DNA from: Anaerofustis stercorihominis | Lineage (GTDB): Bacteria; Bacillota; Clostridia; Eubacteriales; Anaerofustaceae | DNA: 64,000 nucleotides | NCBI RefSeq assembly: GCF_024623185.1 | Contig: NZ_JANJZK010000004.1 | Coordinates: 62,001 to 126,000 of the forward strand | Direction of reading: 5' to 3' | In this document: piece by piece, positions 1 through 7,879 of the stretch | Numbering within the stretch: position 1 is the stretch's first letter | Layout: each line of letters begins with the position of its first letter | Made by a program: the position numbers and the translations under genes | Notes under the pieces: model-generated | What the model saw: only the letters and a program-made list of their open reading frames with translations | What the model was told of the DNA's origin: nothing | Database searches by the model: none

Positions 1-275
1 CCATAAGAAACGATAAGTAAAGCAGGAGTATCATTACCTTTTATTTTTGAAATATTATTTATTGCAGCACTTGGAACTCTGCCTCCAAAAGACGGAACCG
101 AGATTATACAGAGTTCATCTTTATTAAATTGATATTTTTCATAGTTTTCATTATGTACAGATATGTCTATATTATTTATTAGTTCCTTATCCCATACATC
201 TAAAATGATATGTACTATTTTTTCAGTACCTCCTGTAGGACTGAAACATAGGCTGTTCACCTTTGATATTTTCAT
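1..275 (-). CDS. EFR1-type flavodoxin/ferredoxin protein, N-terminal part only
   Basis: The gene is cut by the window edge; 91 codons of the N terminus are visible. Residues 10-17 read CFSPTGGT, the FMN phosphate-binding loop of the fused flavodoxin-ferredoxin proteins often annotated EFR1. A later VPSFGGRVP segment fits a second flavin-binding loop. The ATG is preceded by AAGGAGATAATC, a strong ribosome site. The expected C-terminal 2x[4Fe-4S] ferredoxin half would lie outside the window, so the family call rests on the flavodoxin half. By family it would be a cytoplasmic electron carrier; its partner is unknown. A terminator ends the upstream operon at about 703-731, so it is probably transcribed on its own. 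Confidence 0.72.
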   Translation of the reverse strand, partial: MKISKVNSLCFSPTGGTEKIVHIILDVWDKELINNIDISVHNENYEKYQFNKDELCIISVPSFGGRVPSAAINNISKIKGNDTPALLIVSY

Positions 276-702
276 GATTATCTCCTTTTTATTTCTATTT
301 GATTATTTTATTAATTTTCTAAAATTAATATTAATATTTTTAAATTTACTGTTTTAATTTAAATAAAACCAGTCATATAATATGATATTTAACTTAATAT
401 AAATAATATTCACCAAATTTATCAATATAACTAATCAATAATTTTGTTATTTCTGAACTCATAATTTTAATTTTATTTATATTATCAAAACAACATAAAA
501 ATGATTTTAATAAAATACTTATTATTATATTAAATAATACTTCAATTTTATATTATATTAAAAACAAAAAATCTGATTTATACAAATTAAACATTTCTGC
601 TACTTTTAATTTAAAATCGAAATCTGCTTCTACTTATATATTAAATATTATAAATAAAATAACAAATTTATTTAATATTAAATAACTAAATTTGATTTAA
701 TT
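276..702. other. AT-rich intergenic stretch, nothing recognised
   Basis: About 430 bases of very AT-rich sequence. Beyond the ribosome site of the flavodoxin gene at its left edge and the terminator at its right edge, I see no reading frame with coding character and no clear hairpin. Confidence 0.6.
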
Positions 703-731
703 AAAAAAGACAATTATATATTGTCTTTTTT
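703..731 (-). terminator. Intrinsic terminator after the DUF2148 gene
   Basis: A stem AAAAAGACAAT/ATTGTCTTTTT with a short AT loop lies directly after the stop of the 738-1283 gene. A T-run follows on the minus strand. The symmetry may let it work on both strands, but only the minus side has a gene running into it. Confidence 0.7.
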
Positions 732-737
732 ATATTT

Positions 738-1283
738 CTATTTTTTAACTCTGTCAAAATATGGACTTTTACCGCTGATACTTATAGGGATACCTTCCCA
801 TAAAATATCTTCACCCTCAGCATAATCCATTTCCTCGGCTACTTTTCCTATCGAAAACATGACTCTGCTGTCAACCCTGTTATCAGCGGCAACAGAAACG
901 GCTGAGCCTATAGCAATACCCAAATCCAATGTATTAAAAGCACATCTTCCGCCTAACTTTTTATTTTCACTGCAGTTTTCAAATCCGCAGAACGAGCAAT
1001 GAGGAAGTCCTGTATAAGCCCTTTTTACACCAATCAATACTACTGCATCCGAAGCTCTGAGGTTTCTTCCGTCCCTTACATAATGCCCTTCTGTTTCTCC
1101 GAATTCTCTTAAATAAACTTCTTCCATTTTATCTGCAAGTGCATCCTTTTCTTTTCCGGTTAAGACAACGGTTACGATATTGTCTACACCTTTTGCCTTT
1201 GGCGCGGTTCTCGCAGCGGCACACATCTTTGCGGCAGTTTCTAAAACAGCTTTTTCTTCCATTTGTTTTTCATCGTAAAACAT
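738..1283 (-). CDS. DUF2148 ferredoxin-domain protein
   Basis: The 181-residue protein matches the DUF2148 family in length and motifs. Four cysteines, C96, C99, C104 and C114 (CX2CX4CX9C), could bind an iron-sulfur cluster; an HCSFCGFENC block carries the first three. The function of this family is not established. It is widespread in anaerobes and is thought to be a small redox protein. It is the last gene of a minus-strand unit MarR - TauE/SafE - DUF2148 with gaps of about 35 bases. This hints at sulfur or redox metabolism, but that is inference from context. AAGGAGATAT precedes the ATG. A terminator follows the stop. Confidence 0.82.
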   Translation of the reverse strand: MFYDEKQMEEKAVLETAAKMCAAARTAPKAKGVDNIVTVVLTGKEKDALADKMEEVYLREFGETEGHYVRDGRNLRASDAVVLIGVKRAYTGLPHCSFCGFENCSENKKLGGRCAFNTLDLGIAIGSAVSVAADNRVDSRVMFSIGKVAEEMDYAEGEDILWEGIPISISGKSPYFDRVKK

Positions 1284-1318
1284 TTTTATATCTCCTTTTT
1301 ATTTATATAAAATATAAT

Positions 1319-2086
1319 TTATATAATTTTTACAAGTATCATTGCAAGTCCAAGAACAGCAAGAACTATACCCGTTATCCTGTTTAACTTTTCGGGAGTT
1401 GATTTATTTGCAAATAATGCAGCCACTCTCGCACCTACAAATGTAGCTATTATACAAGTTATAAGAGCAGGTATATCCGGGGTAGTACTTATGGCAGTGT
1501 GAGATAAAAATCCTGTAAGTGCAGTAAAAGTCATGATGAAAACACTTGTACCGACAGCAGTCTTAAGTTCATATCCAAGAACACTCGTTAAAATAAGAAG
1601 CATCATCATACCGCCTCCGGCACCTATAAATCCGCATATAAAACCAATCAGTATACCACAAATAATAGAACTTATGATCATGGATTTTTTATCTTTTTTC
1701 TCCAAATTTTCTTTGGTAGTCATAACGGGTTTTACTATAAATTTGATACCCAGTAAAAATGTCATGAATACAGAAAAACTACCCATTGTGGAATTGGGTA
1801 CTATTGAAGCTATATAACTTCCCACGACGGTAAATATCAAAACAGCGATAAGCATTATAATCCCGTTTTTAATATCTATATTTTTATTTTTGTAATATAT
1901 GTAAGCAGAAACTGCAGAAGCTAAAACATCCGAAGCCAACGCGATAGAAACAGCTTCATACGCATTAAATCCCAAGAATGTAATAAGCATTGGAGAAATT
2001 ACCGCCGCCGCAGAAAGACCTGCCAGCCCTGTTCCTATCCCGGCACCAAGCCCTGATATAATATAAATCAAATAACTAAAAATCAT
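1319..2086 (-). CDS. TauE/SafE family membrane transporter
   Basis: A 255-residue very hydrophobic protein with about eight predicted membrane spans in two halves. The glycine-rich N terminus (ISGLGAGIGTGLAGLSAAAVISP) and the FICGFIGAGGGMMMLLIL repeat at about residues 151-168 are typical of the TauE/SafE (DUF81) family. Members export or import sulfite, sulfoacetate or related organic sulfur anions. The substrate here is unknown. It sits between a MarR regulator (36 bases upstream) and a DUF2148 gene (35 bases downstream), so the three are probably one transcript controlled by the MarR protein. Confidence 0.88.
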   Translation of the reverse strand: MIFSYLIYIISGLGAGIGTGLAGLSAAAVISPMLITFLGFNAYEAVSIALASDVLASAVSAYIYYKNKNIDIKNGIIMLIAVLIFTVVGSYIASIVPNSTMGSFSVFMTFLLGIKFIVKPVMTTKENLEKKDKKSMIISSIICGILIGFICGFIGAGGGMMMLLILTSVLGYELKTAVGTSVFIMTFTALTGFLSHTAISTTPDIPALITCIIATFVGARVAALFANKSTPEKLNRITGIVLAVLGLAMILVKII

Positions 2087-2122
2087 AAAAACCTCTCAAT
2101 ATAAATTTACTTAAATAAAATA

Positions 2123-2554
2123 CTAATTATCAATATCTAATTTATTTAAACTATCGAAAGTTTTTAATAAATTAGTAAAATTTTCTTTACCTATTTTATT
2201 TTCGATATCTTTCTGAGCATTTTCCCATAATGGTATAGCCAAATTTAAAAGAGTTTTCCCTTTTTCGGTAAGCCTTACTTTTTTATTTCTTTCAGATATA
2301 TCTGAAATATCTTCTATCAAATATTCTTTAAACAGTGATTTTAAATTTCTAACCACGGTAGTTCTTTCAAGTCCTACTTTAACTGCAATCTCGCTTACCG
2401 AAGCAGGTTCTATCTTTAATATATTTTTAAGTAAATAAAACTGATTTATTGTAATACCAACTTCTTTTAAATAATTGTCATAATATTTTGTAACTATATT
2501 TGCTGCTCTTCTAAAATTAATACAATAACAGCTATATTTTTTTGAATTATCCAT
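2123..2554 (-). CDS. MarR family transcriptional regulator
   Basis: A 143-residue winged-helix protein. The recognition region is at about residues 52-75 (ASVSEIAVKVGLERTTVVRN) and is followed by a beta-wing with charged residues (SERNKKVRLTEKG). An N-terminal helix carrying two cysteines (CYCINFRRAA) may be redox-sensitive, as in some MarR proteins; that is inference. It is the first gene of the unit with TauE/SafE and DUF2148. Its own promoter carries a perfect 12-base palindrome at the -10 region, which fits autorepression. The ligand is unknown. Confidence 0.87.
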   Translation of the reverse strand: MDNSKKYSCYCINFRRAANIVTKYYDNYLKEVGITINQFYLLKNILKIEPASVSEIAVKVGLERTTVVRNLKSLFKEYLIEDISDISERNKKVRLTEKGKTLLNLAIPLWENAQKDIENKIGKENFTNLLKTFDSLNKLDIDN

Positions 2555-2568
2555 ACCCTCACCTTTTC

Positions 2569-2607
2569 GTGTATATACACTGTAACACTTTATAAAAACT
2601 TTGTCAA
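2569..2607 (-). promoter_or_regulatory. MarR promoter with overlapping palindromic operator
   Basis: On the minus strand TTGACA (2602-2607) and TACAGT (2579-2584) are separated by exactly 17 bases. A perfect palindrome GTGTATATACAC occupies 2569-2580 and overlaps the -10 end. A dimer bound there would block polymerase, which fits a MarR self-repression site. The MarR start codon lies 15 bases downstream of the palindrome, so the leader is short. Confidence 0.72.
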
Positions 2608-2617
2608 TATATTTAAT

Positions 2618-3085
2618 TTATACTATATCTTCAAGTTTAAATTTTATGACTTTCTTTAAGTCATTTATGTTTACTTCAACCTGATATCCAACCTTACCGG
2701 CAGAGAATATAAAAGTATCAAATTCTTCTGAAGTTATATCAATGACAGTTGTAAATAATTTCTTCATCCCTATAGGAGAACATCCCCCATGAACATATCC
2801 GGTAAGCGGTAAAAGCTCTTTTTCTTTTATCATATTAATAGATTTCTCACCTACACTTTTTGCGGCTTTCTTCAAATCAAGTTCTTTATTTACGGGAATG
2901 ACAAACACATAATATTCCTTGGATTTACCTACGGTAACTAAAGTTTTAAAAACTTGATTTTCATTTTGATTTAAATACCTAGCTACTTCCCTTCCGCTTA
3001 TAGCTCCTTTTTCCTTATATGTATAACTTTTATATTTAATATTCTTTTTATCCAATATCCTCATAACATTCGTTTTTTCACTCAT
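2618..3085 (-). CDS. ybaK: YbaK/EbsC-type Cys-tRNA(Pro) deacylase
   Basis: A 155-residue YbaK-fold editing protein. It hydrolyses mischarged Cys-tRNA(Pro) released by prolyl-tRNA synthetase. The conserved substrate-binding lysine is in QVFKTLV (K47), followed by VIPVNKELDLKKAAKSVG and the glycine-rich GYVHGGCSPIGM loop, all hallmarks of bacterial YbaK. The longest frame starts at a TTG (3097), but GAGG at 3092-3095 lies six bases before the second of two tandem ATGs, so I start at 3085; 3088 is also possible. It stands alone between the MarR unit and the ABC-2 operon. Confidence 0.9.
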   Translation of the reverse strand: MSEKTNVMRILDKKNIKYKSYTYKEKGAISGREVARYLNQNENQVFKTLVTVGKSKEYYVFVIPVNKELDLKKAAKSVGEKSINMIKEKELLPLTGYVHGGCSPIGMKKLFTTVIDITSEEFDTFIFSAGKVGYQVEVNINDLKKVIKFKLEDIV

Positions 3086-3156
3086 CATTGACCTCAATAT
3101 AAATAATTTAAAATAAGTTTAGCACATGATAATGCTTCTTTCAATTTAAGTAAATA

Positions 3157-3184
3157 AAAAACACCTTATAAGTAAGGTGTTTTA
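3157..3184 (-). terminator. Intrinsic terminator of the XRE-ABC-2 operon
   Basis: An AAAACACCTTA/TAAGGTGTTTT hairpin lies two bases beyond the stop of the permease gene at 3187. T-residues follow on the minus strand. Confidence 0.75.
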
Positions 3185-3186
3185 AA

Positions 3187-3834
3187 TCATAAATCTATTT
3201 TTTTAAATGATTTTATCGACTTTTTATATGTAAATATATTAGATATGATAAATATAAATATACTAATGATCAATAACATTATTTTTCCAAATAAAAATAT
3301 ATCATCGGGAGTATCTATATAATTAATTACAAAGGGAAAAATATGTGTAGATGATTCAATTATTATCATAAGTATAGTAGAAAGTATTGAAGCTATACAA
3401 AATGAATATCCCACTTTATTTACATTCTTATAATAATGTGTAAAGAATACATAATTATATATACTATATATCAAAAATCCCATTGCTAATAATGAAATAT
3501 TTGCATCGAGTCCTGCCAGATTAGGTGTATATACAAATATATTTTTTATAATTATAAAAGGTATAAGTAACAAAACTTGAGATATTTCAATAAGGCAAAC
3601 AAATAATATCCTGGCTTTCACAATATCACTTCTGTCTATGGGAAGAAGCATTGAATAATATATATCCTTAGTTTCTCTGACGTTTAAAGATATAAAAAAT
3701 ATTCCTAAAATACTATAGAAAAATATGACCATATAAGGATAATTGGGTATTATTACCATTGATGATAATAGTAAAAATACATATGTACTCGGATGTATAG
3801 CAAGTTTAAATTCTTTATATAATATATTTTTCAT
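3187..3834 (-). CDS. ABC-2 type exporter permease
   Basis: About 215 residues with six predicted hydrophobic spans and no enzymatic motif. The pattern resembles the ABC-2 permease family (ABC2_membrane_5 type) found next to antimicrobial-peptide or lantibiotic-immunity-like ATPases. It overlaps the end of the ATPase gene, so the two are translationally coupled and form one exporter in the cell membrane. The first ATG (3843) is part of the AGAGGGATG ribosome site region. The second ATG (3834) has better spacing, eight bases after GAGGG, so I prefer it. Substrate unknown. Confidence 0.78.
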   Translation of the reverse strand: MKNILYKEFKLAIHPSTYVFLLLSSMVIIPNYPYMVIFFYSILGIFFISLNVRETKDIYYSMLLPIDRSDIVKARILFVCLIEISQVLLLIPFIIIKNIFVYTPNLAGLDANISLLAMGFLIYSIYNYVFFTHYYKNVNKVGYSFCIASILSTILMIIIESSTHIFPFVINYIDTPDDIFLFGKIMLLIISIFIFIISNIFTYKKSIKSFKKIDL

Positions 3835-4678
3835 TATTTTCATCCCTCTCTAAATGTATCATTATACTTTCCAAATCAGTATTTACTACCTCATAATAGT
3901 CTTTTAAATCATCATTAGAGCTTATAATGCCTTCATAACCATATTTAGTTTCTTTTATTCCTATTAGATTTTTATTATCTTCATCTATATAGTTTTCTTT
4001 TTTAATCCTCACACATTTGAATTTACTTATCAAGTCATCATAAGTTTGATTTAAAATGATTTTTCCGTTTTTTATATATATGATATTGTCTGCACATCTT
4101 TCCAAATCAGATGTTATATGAGTAGAGAAAAATATAGTTACCTTTTCTTTATTTATAAGCTCTAAAAATATATCTAAAAGTTCTTCCCTCGAAACGGGAT
4201 CCAACCCGCTTGTGGGTTCATCAAATATCAATAACTTTGCATTATGAGAAAGTGCAAGTATCAGAGAATATTTAACTTTCATTCCTTCGGATAATTCACA
4301 GGGTTTCTTATTTTCATCGATATTAAATTTATTCATATAATCCTTATATGCTTCATCATCCCAGTTGTCATAAAATCTCTTCGTAACAGAAGTTATAACT
4401 TTGATAGGTTTTAAAGAATAATAATCTATACCTCCGCTTACAAAACCAATATATTTTTTTATTTTATTTATATTATCTCTGTTATATTTTTCAAAAAAAG
4501 TTATATCGCCGTCATCGATTTGAATAAAATTCATAATAGATTTAATTGCGGTCGTTTTACCCGCTCCGTTCCTACCTATAAATCCTACTATTTTACCTTC
4601 ATCAAGAGAAAATGATATATTTTTAAGTTCGAACTTTTCATACTTTTTATTTAAATTTTCTATATTTAATACTTTCAT
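3815..4678 (-). CDS. ABC transporter ATP-binding protein
   Basis: A 287-residue ATPase. Walker A is GRNGAGKT at residues 35-42, the signature is LSEGMK, Walker B is LLIFDEPTSGLDP, and the switch histidine is in STHITSD. The C-terminal 70 residues are a family-specific extension. It powers the adjacent six-span permease (genes overlap). Order in the operon is XRE-AbrB regulator, ATPase, permease. This is the layout of small clostridial exporters controlled by their own regulator. The cargo cannot be read from sequence. Confidence 0.9.
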   Translation of the reverse strand: MKVLNIENLNKKYEKFELKNISFSLDEGKIVGFIGRNGAGKTTAIKSIMNFIQIDDGDITFFEKYNRDNINKIKKYIGFVSGGIDYYSLKPIKVITSVTKRFYDNWDDEAYKDYMNKFNIDENKKPCELSEGMKVKYSLILALSHNAKLLIFDEPTSGLDPVSREELLDIFLELINKEKVTIFFSTHITSDLERCADNIIYIKNGKIILNQTYDDLISKFKCVRIKKENYIDEDNKNLIGIKETKYGYEGIISSNDDLKDYYEVVNTDLESIMIHLERDENNEKYII

Positions 4679-4695
4679 TTTATTATGTCCTTTTC

Positions 4696-5115
4696 TTATT
4701 TATCTTTTAATATCTCGTCTGTTATAGGTTTGAATATTTCTGTCTTAGCAAGAGCCAATCCTTTATTTATATCACCTAAAAATATAAGATAATCTCCTGC
4801 ATTGATATTAAAAATTTTTCTTGCTTCTTTAGGTATAACTATTTGTCCCCTATCGCCGACTTTTACAGTACCAAATAAATATTTGCCTTCATCATCATCG
4901 GATTTATCATCTACATCATCGAGTAAATACCTCACCAAAGTATCGATAGTTACCGAGTAAACATTGGATAGTTCCAATATACTATATAAATCAGGTATAC
5001 TCTCTCCTTTTTCCCATTTTGCTATGGCTTGCCTGCTAACACCTATCTTCTCTGACAACTGTTCCTGAGTCAAACCGTTATTTTTCCTTAAGTCTTTTAA
5101 ATTTTTGTAAATCAT
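4696..5115 (-). CDS. XRE helix-turn-helix / AbrB fusion regulator
   Basis: A 139-residue protein with two DNA-binding modules. Residues 4-58 are an XRE/Cro-type helix-turn-helix (LTQEQLSEKIGVSRQAIAKWEKG). An acidic linker (DDVDDKSDDDEGK) follows. Residues 82-125 are a SpoVT/AbrB swapped-hairpin domain (VKVGDRGQIVIPKEARKIFNINAGD). The gene leads the operon of the ABC-2 exporter, 17 bases before the ATPase, so it most likely controls that operon. The AbrB part could serve dimer formation or a second DNA contact. AAGGAGAA precedes the ATG. Confidence 0.86.
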   Translation of the reverse strand: MIYKNLKDLRKNNGLTQEQLSEKIGVSRQAIAKWEKGESIPDLYSILELSNVYSVTIDTLVRYLLDDVDDKSDDDEGKYLFGTVKVGDRGQIVIPKEARKIFNINAGDYLIFLGDINKGLALAKTEIFKPITDEILKDK

Positions 5116-5279
5116 AACTCTTCTCCTTAATTCAAAAGTATAAATTTAATATAGAAAATTTAAAACCAACCAATATTTACATTTATGTTATATTTAGTTG
5201 CAAAATATAATTTAAATATATCATCATTTACCCAATAACAATATTATTATTTCTATCTTTATGTTTTTTATAAAATAAA

Positions 5280-5308
5280 AAAGACAGGTATAAACCTGTC
5301 TAAAAAAT
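5280..5308 (-). terminator. Intrinsic terminator of the second ABC-2 operon
   Basis: Hairpin AGACAGGT/ACCTGTCT with a TATA-type loop and a T-run on the minus strand, 12 bases after the permease stop. Confidence 0.75.
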
Positions 5309-5319
5309 ACTAAATATTA

Positions 5320-6021
5320 TTAATCCGATAATTTCTTTTGATTATAAACAAATACGAATACAGTTGCAAGAACCACCAAGTTTACCATCATGATAGAAAC
5401 TCGTAGAAAAGTAAAGTTATTTGCTATATCAAATATGATAGTCATCAATTGTCCGCTGTATAATCCCATTGCAATGGTAGATAAAAATCCGCTTCCTGTA
5501 CCCGATGCAATTAGTGGAACAAGTGCGAACAAAATTGTTATAGGTGTACTTGCAGCAGCTACATTCGAACCCGACTTAACAATTACCCCTATAATAGCAC
5601 CAAGTATCGTTGAACATAGTATACCGAGCATTACTATAAGTAAAAACTGAGGTATATATATAAGCTCTAAATTTAAAAGAGGCAAAAACAAACATGAAGT
5701 AACTATATTAAGTACGAATACAAAACTACCTACACCAAGCAGATACTGTAACGGTTTAACATTTGATAGTATCAGTACTCTTAAAGTTTGTTTATCTTTT
5801 TCCTCTGCAATAAGTGCAGCAGTAATCATCAAAGGTATCATAGATATATGCATTGTAAGGAAAATAAGCGGATTTGTTCCTGCATTTCCTTTCATCATTG
5901 CTGTTATCAAATATGCAAATACAGGGAAAAGTAAGAATAAAAATACTATTCTGTTACTTCTAAGTGCATCTTTGATTTCTTTAACAAAAATTGCTTTTAT
6001 TTTTCTAAGTGATGTTGACAT
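5320..6021 (-). CDS. ABC-2 type exporter permease
   Basis: A 233-residue membrane protein of the ABC-2 permease family. About six spans follow an N-terminal cytoplasmic helix (KAIFVKEIKDALRSNRIVFLFLLFPVF) typical of the coupling region. It pairs with the ATPase at 6021-6881 through a TAATG stop-start overlap. It is about 230 residues, as expected for half-size exporters of the NatB/YadH type. Substrate unknown; sodium, drug or lipid-linked cargo are all possible by family. Confidence 0.85.
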   Translation of the reverse strand: MSTSLRKIKAIFVKEIKDALRSNRIVFLFLLFPVFAYLITAMMKGNAGTNPLIFLTMHISMIPLMITAALIAEEKDKQTLRVLILSNVKPLQYLLGVGSFVFVLNIVTSCLFLPLLNLELIYIPQFLLIVMLGILCSTILGAIIGVIVKSGSNVAAASTPITILFALVPLIASGTGSGFLSTIAMGLYSGQLMTIIFDIANNFTFLRVSIMMVNLVVLATVFVFVYNQKKLSD

Positions 6022-6881
6022 TATATTAACTTCCTTCCTGTAAGAGCAATAAATACTGTTTCCAAGTTAGGTTCAGAAGAGTGGATAGATACGACTTCAT
6101 TGTTTCTGAAATGATTTGCTATCTTATCGGCACACTCACTGTTATTTAAATATCTTACTATATTACCAGATTTAAGAAGTAATTCGACTTCATTTTTTTC
6201 ATTATACTGTCTGCATAATTCTTCAGGAACACCATACTCAACAATAACACCTTCATTAAGTAACGCTACATGATCACAAAGCTTAGTAGCCTCTTCCATA
6301 TTATGTGTAGTTAGGAATATAGTAGTACCTTGTTCTCTAAGTTCAAATAATAATTTATGTACTTTCTGAGCTGTTAAAGGATCAAGACCGCTTGTAGGTT
6401 CGTCTAAGAATATAAGTTCGGGTTTATGCAGTATAGCTCTTGCTATAACAAGTCTTTGCCTCATACCTTTTGATAAGTTACCCGCTTTTTCCCACTTAGC
6501 ATCCGCTAAATCTACTTTATCGAATACATCATGAACTTCCTGTCTTGATATATTATGTAAATCTGCAAAGAAAAGAATATTATCAAAACAAGTAAGTCTT
6601 TCATAAACTCCGCTGTCGTCAAGAACCATACCTATTCTTTCATAATCTGCATCTTTAAGTCTTATACATTCTTTATTAAATACTTCTGCAATACCAAGAT
6701 CCGAAGGGATCTGACCTGTAAGGATTTTTATCAAAGTGGTTTTACCTGCTCCCGAAGGACCTAAAAAACCTAATATTTCACCTTTATTTACATTAAAAGT
6801 TACATCTTTTAATGCTTCTTTTTCGCCGAACTTCTTGTTAACATGTTCCAGCTTTATAACTATGTTTTTATTTTTCGCCAT
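6021..6881 (-). CDS. ABC transporter ATP-binding protein
   Basis: A 286-residue ATPase with Walker A GPSGAGKT (41-48), signature LSKGMRQRL, Walker B LIFLDEPTSGLDP and switch TTHNMEEA. The C-terminal 70 residues (NEVELLLKSGNIVRYL to SEPNLETVFIALTGRKLI) form the extension seen in drug- and sodium-export ATPases. It shares its stop codon with the start of its permease. A consensus promoter lies at 6940-6968, so this two-gene operon is expressed independently of its neighbours. Confidence 0.92.
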   Translation of the reverse strand: MAKNKNIVIKLEHVNKKFGEKEALKDVTFNVNKGEILGFLGPSGAGKTTLIKILTGQIPSDLGIAEVFNKECIRLKDADYERIGMVLDDSGVYERLTCFDNILFFADLHNISRQEVHDVFDKVDLADAKWEKAGNLSKGMRQRLVIARAILHKPELIFLDEPTSGLDPLTAQKVHKLLFELREQGTTIFLTTHNMEEATKLCDHVALLNEGVIVEYGVPEELCRQYNEKNEVELLLKSGNIVRYLNNSECADKIANHFRNNEVVSIHSSEPNLETVFIALTGRKLI

Positions 6882-6939
6882 ACAATACCTCGTATAAATT
6901 TTACTTAAATATTATAGTAATTTTTAAAACTTATATCTC

Positions 6940-6968
6940 ATTATATATTGTTTAAAATCAGTAGTCAA
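6940..6968 (-). promoter_or_regulatory. Consensus promoter of the 6.0-6.9 kb ABC operon
   Basis: On the minus strand TTGACT (6963-6968), a 17-base spacer and TATAAT (6940-6945). The start codon of the ATPase is about 60 bases downstream. No clear palindrome overlaps it, so it may be constitutive. Confidence 0.75.
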
Positions 6969-6997
6969 CAGTTTTGAAATTTACTTTTATTTACATA

Positions 6998-7030
6998 ATA
7001 AAAAAAGACTAAAATACTAAATAGTCTTTA
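6998..7030 (-). terminator. Terminator overlapping the tetR stop
   Basis: A GACTA/TAGTC hairpin flanked by A-rich and T-rich arms spans the end of the TetR gene (stop at 7028) on the minus strand. Confidence 0.6.
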
Positions 7031-7630
7031 TTCTTCGATTATATGATTATCTATTATCGCATTTATATCTTTATATAAAAACTTTTTAAGTACTTCGAGT
7101 TTTACAGGCTCATTATATAATATTACATTATAACAAGTTGAATTTACAAATTCCAATATGGTATAAAGCATAAGTTCTTGATTATCAAATTTATATCCTG
7201 ATGTGTCAATCAAATCGTAAAAATATTTTTTAAATTTATTATCTTCTTCATTATCCTCTATTATTACTTTCTTAAATACGGCCCAGCTTAAATTTTTAGC
7301 AATGAAACTCAACATAATTGGACTTTTATCCAGTAAATCAATTATATAATCCACTATAAATATTATTTTATCATGGAATTCACTTATATTTTCTTTTTCT
7401 AAAGCTGATTTTGCTGCATTAAAAATTTCCGTAGACTTATTGAAAATAAGAGTATCATTAATATCATATTTATTTTTAAAGTATAAATAGAAAGTTCCTT
7501 TTGCAACTTTAGCTTTTTTAGTTATATCCGATACAGATGTTTTTTCTATGCCTTTAGTTATGAATAAACTAAAGGCAGAATCTAAAAGAGCATCTAATTT
7601 TAATTTCTTTTTATCTTCAATAATCCCCAT
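7028..7630 (-). CDS. TetR family regulator of the MMPL operon
   Basis: A 200-residue TetR protein. The helix-turn-helix is at residues 28-47 (TSVSDITKKAKVAKGTFYLYFKNK) and the C terminus is a helical ligand-binding region. It is divergent from the MMPL/heptad-repeat operon. The shared intergenic region holds four copies of a TGAC-N5-GTCA-type palindrome, very likely its operators. It would repress both its own promoter and the exporter operon until a small, probably hydrophobic, ligand binds; the ligand is unknown. Confidence 0.88.
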   Translation of the reverse strand: MGIIEDKKKLKLDALLDSAFSLFITKGIEKTSVSDITKKAKVAKGTFYLYFKNKYDINDTLIFNKSTEIFNAAKSALEKENISEFHDKIIFIVDYIIDLLDKSPIMLSFIAKNLSWAVFKKVIIEDNEEDNKFKKYFYDLIDTSGYKFDNQELMLYTILEFVNSTCYNVILYNEPVKLEVLKKFLYKDINAIIDNHIIEE

Positions 7631-7651
7631 TTTTATATCTCCTTACTTTAA

Positions 7652-7680
7652 ATATTATTATATTAATAGAGGAAAGTCAA
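7652..7680 (-). promoter_or_regulatory. Promoter of the TetR gene
   Basis: TTGACT (7675-7680 on the minus strand), a 17-base spacer and TAATAT (7652-7657) precede the TetR start by about 20 bases. The nearest operator-like palindrome (7699-7711) is 18 bases upstream of the -35 box. Confidence 0.7.
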
Positions 7681-7698
7681 TTATTAAATCAAAATAAT

Positions 7699-7833
7699 TG
7701 ACCATAAGTCATTTTTTATTTATTATATATTGACTAATGGTCATATTAGTATTATAATCTTCTACAATAATAAAATGACTAATGGTCATATTAGTATTAT
7801 AATCTTCTACAATAATAAAATGACTAATAGTCA
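7699..7833 (+). promoter_or_regulatory. Tandem promoter/operator array of the MMPL operon
   Basis: Four near-palindromes of the type TGACTAATGGTCA lie at 7699-7711 (TGACCATAAGTCA), 7731-7743, 7776-7788 and 7821-7833. The second and third sit in a perfect direct repeat with a 45-base period (7731-7775 and 7776-7820). The first copy contains TTGACT (7730-7735), 17 bases and TATAAT (7753-7758). The second repeats it as ATGACT (7775-7780), 17 bases and TATAAT (7798-7803). The palindromes cover the -35 box and spacer, so TetR binding would block both promoters. Confidence 0.8.
7731..7820 (+). repeat. Two perfect 45-base tandem repeats
   Basis: Two identical 45-base units, followed by the first 13 bases of a third with one change (TGACTAATAGTCA). 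Each unit carries one operator palindrome and one -10 box. It looks like a local duplication of a regulatory module. Confidence 0.9.
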
Positions 7834-7879
7834 TTATTTAATATATACCTTCATATATTAAACTTAAGGAGGAAATTAT

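Noticed and set aside
7731-7833. Regular 45-base repeats that might be called a CRISPR array
   Set aside because: There are only two full units plus a partial one, no variable spacers, and each unit contains promoter boxes and an operator. No cas genes are nearby.
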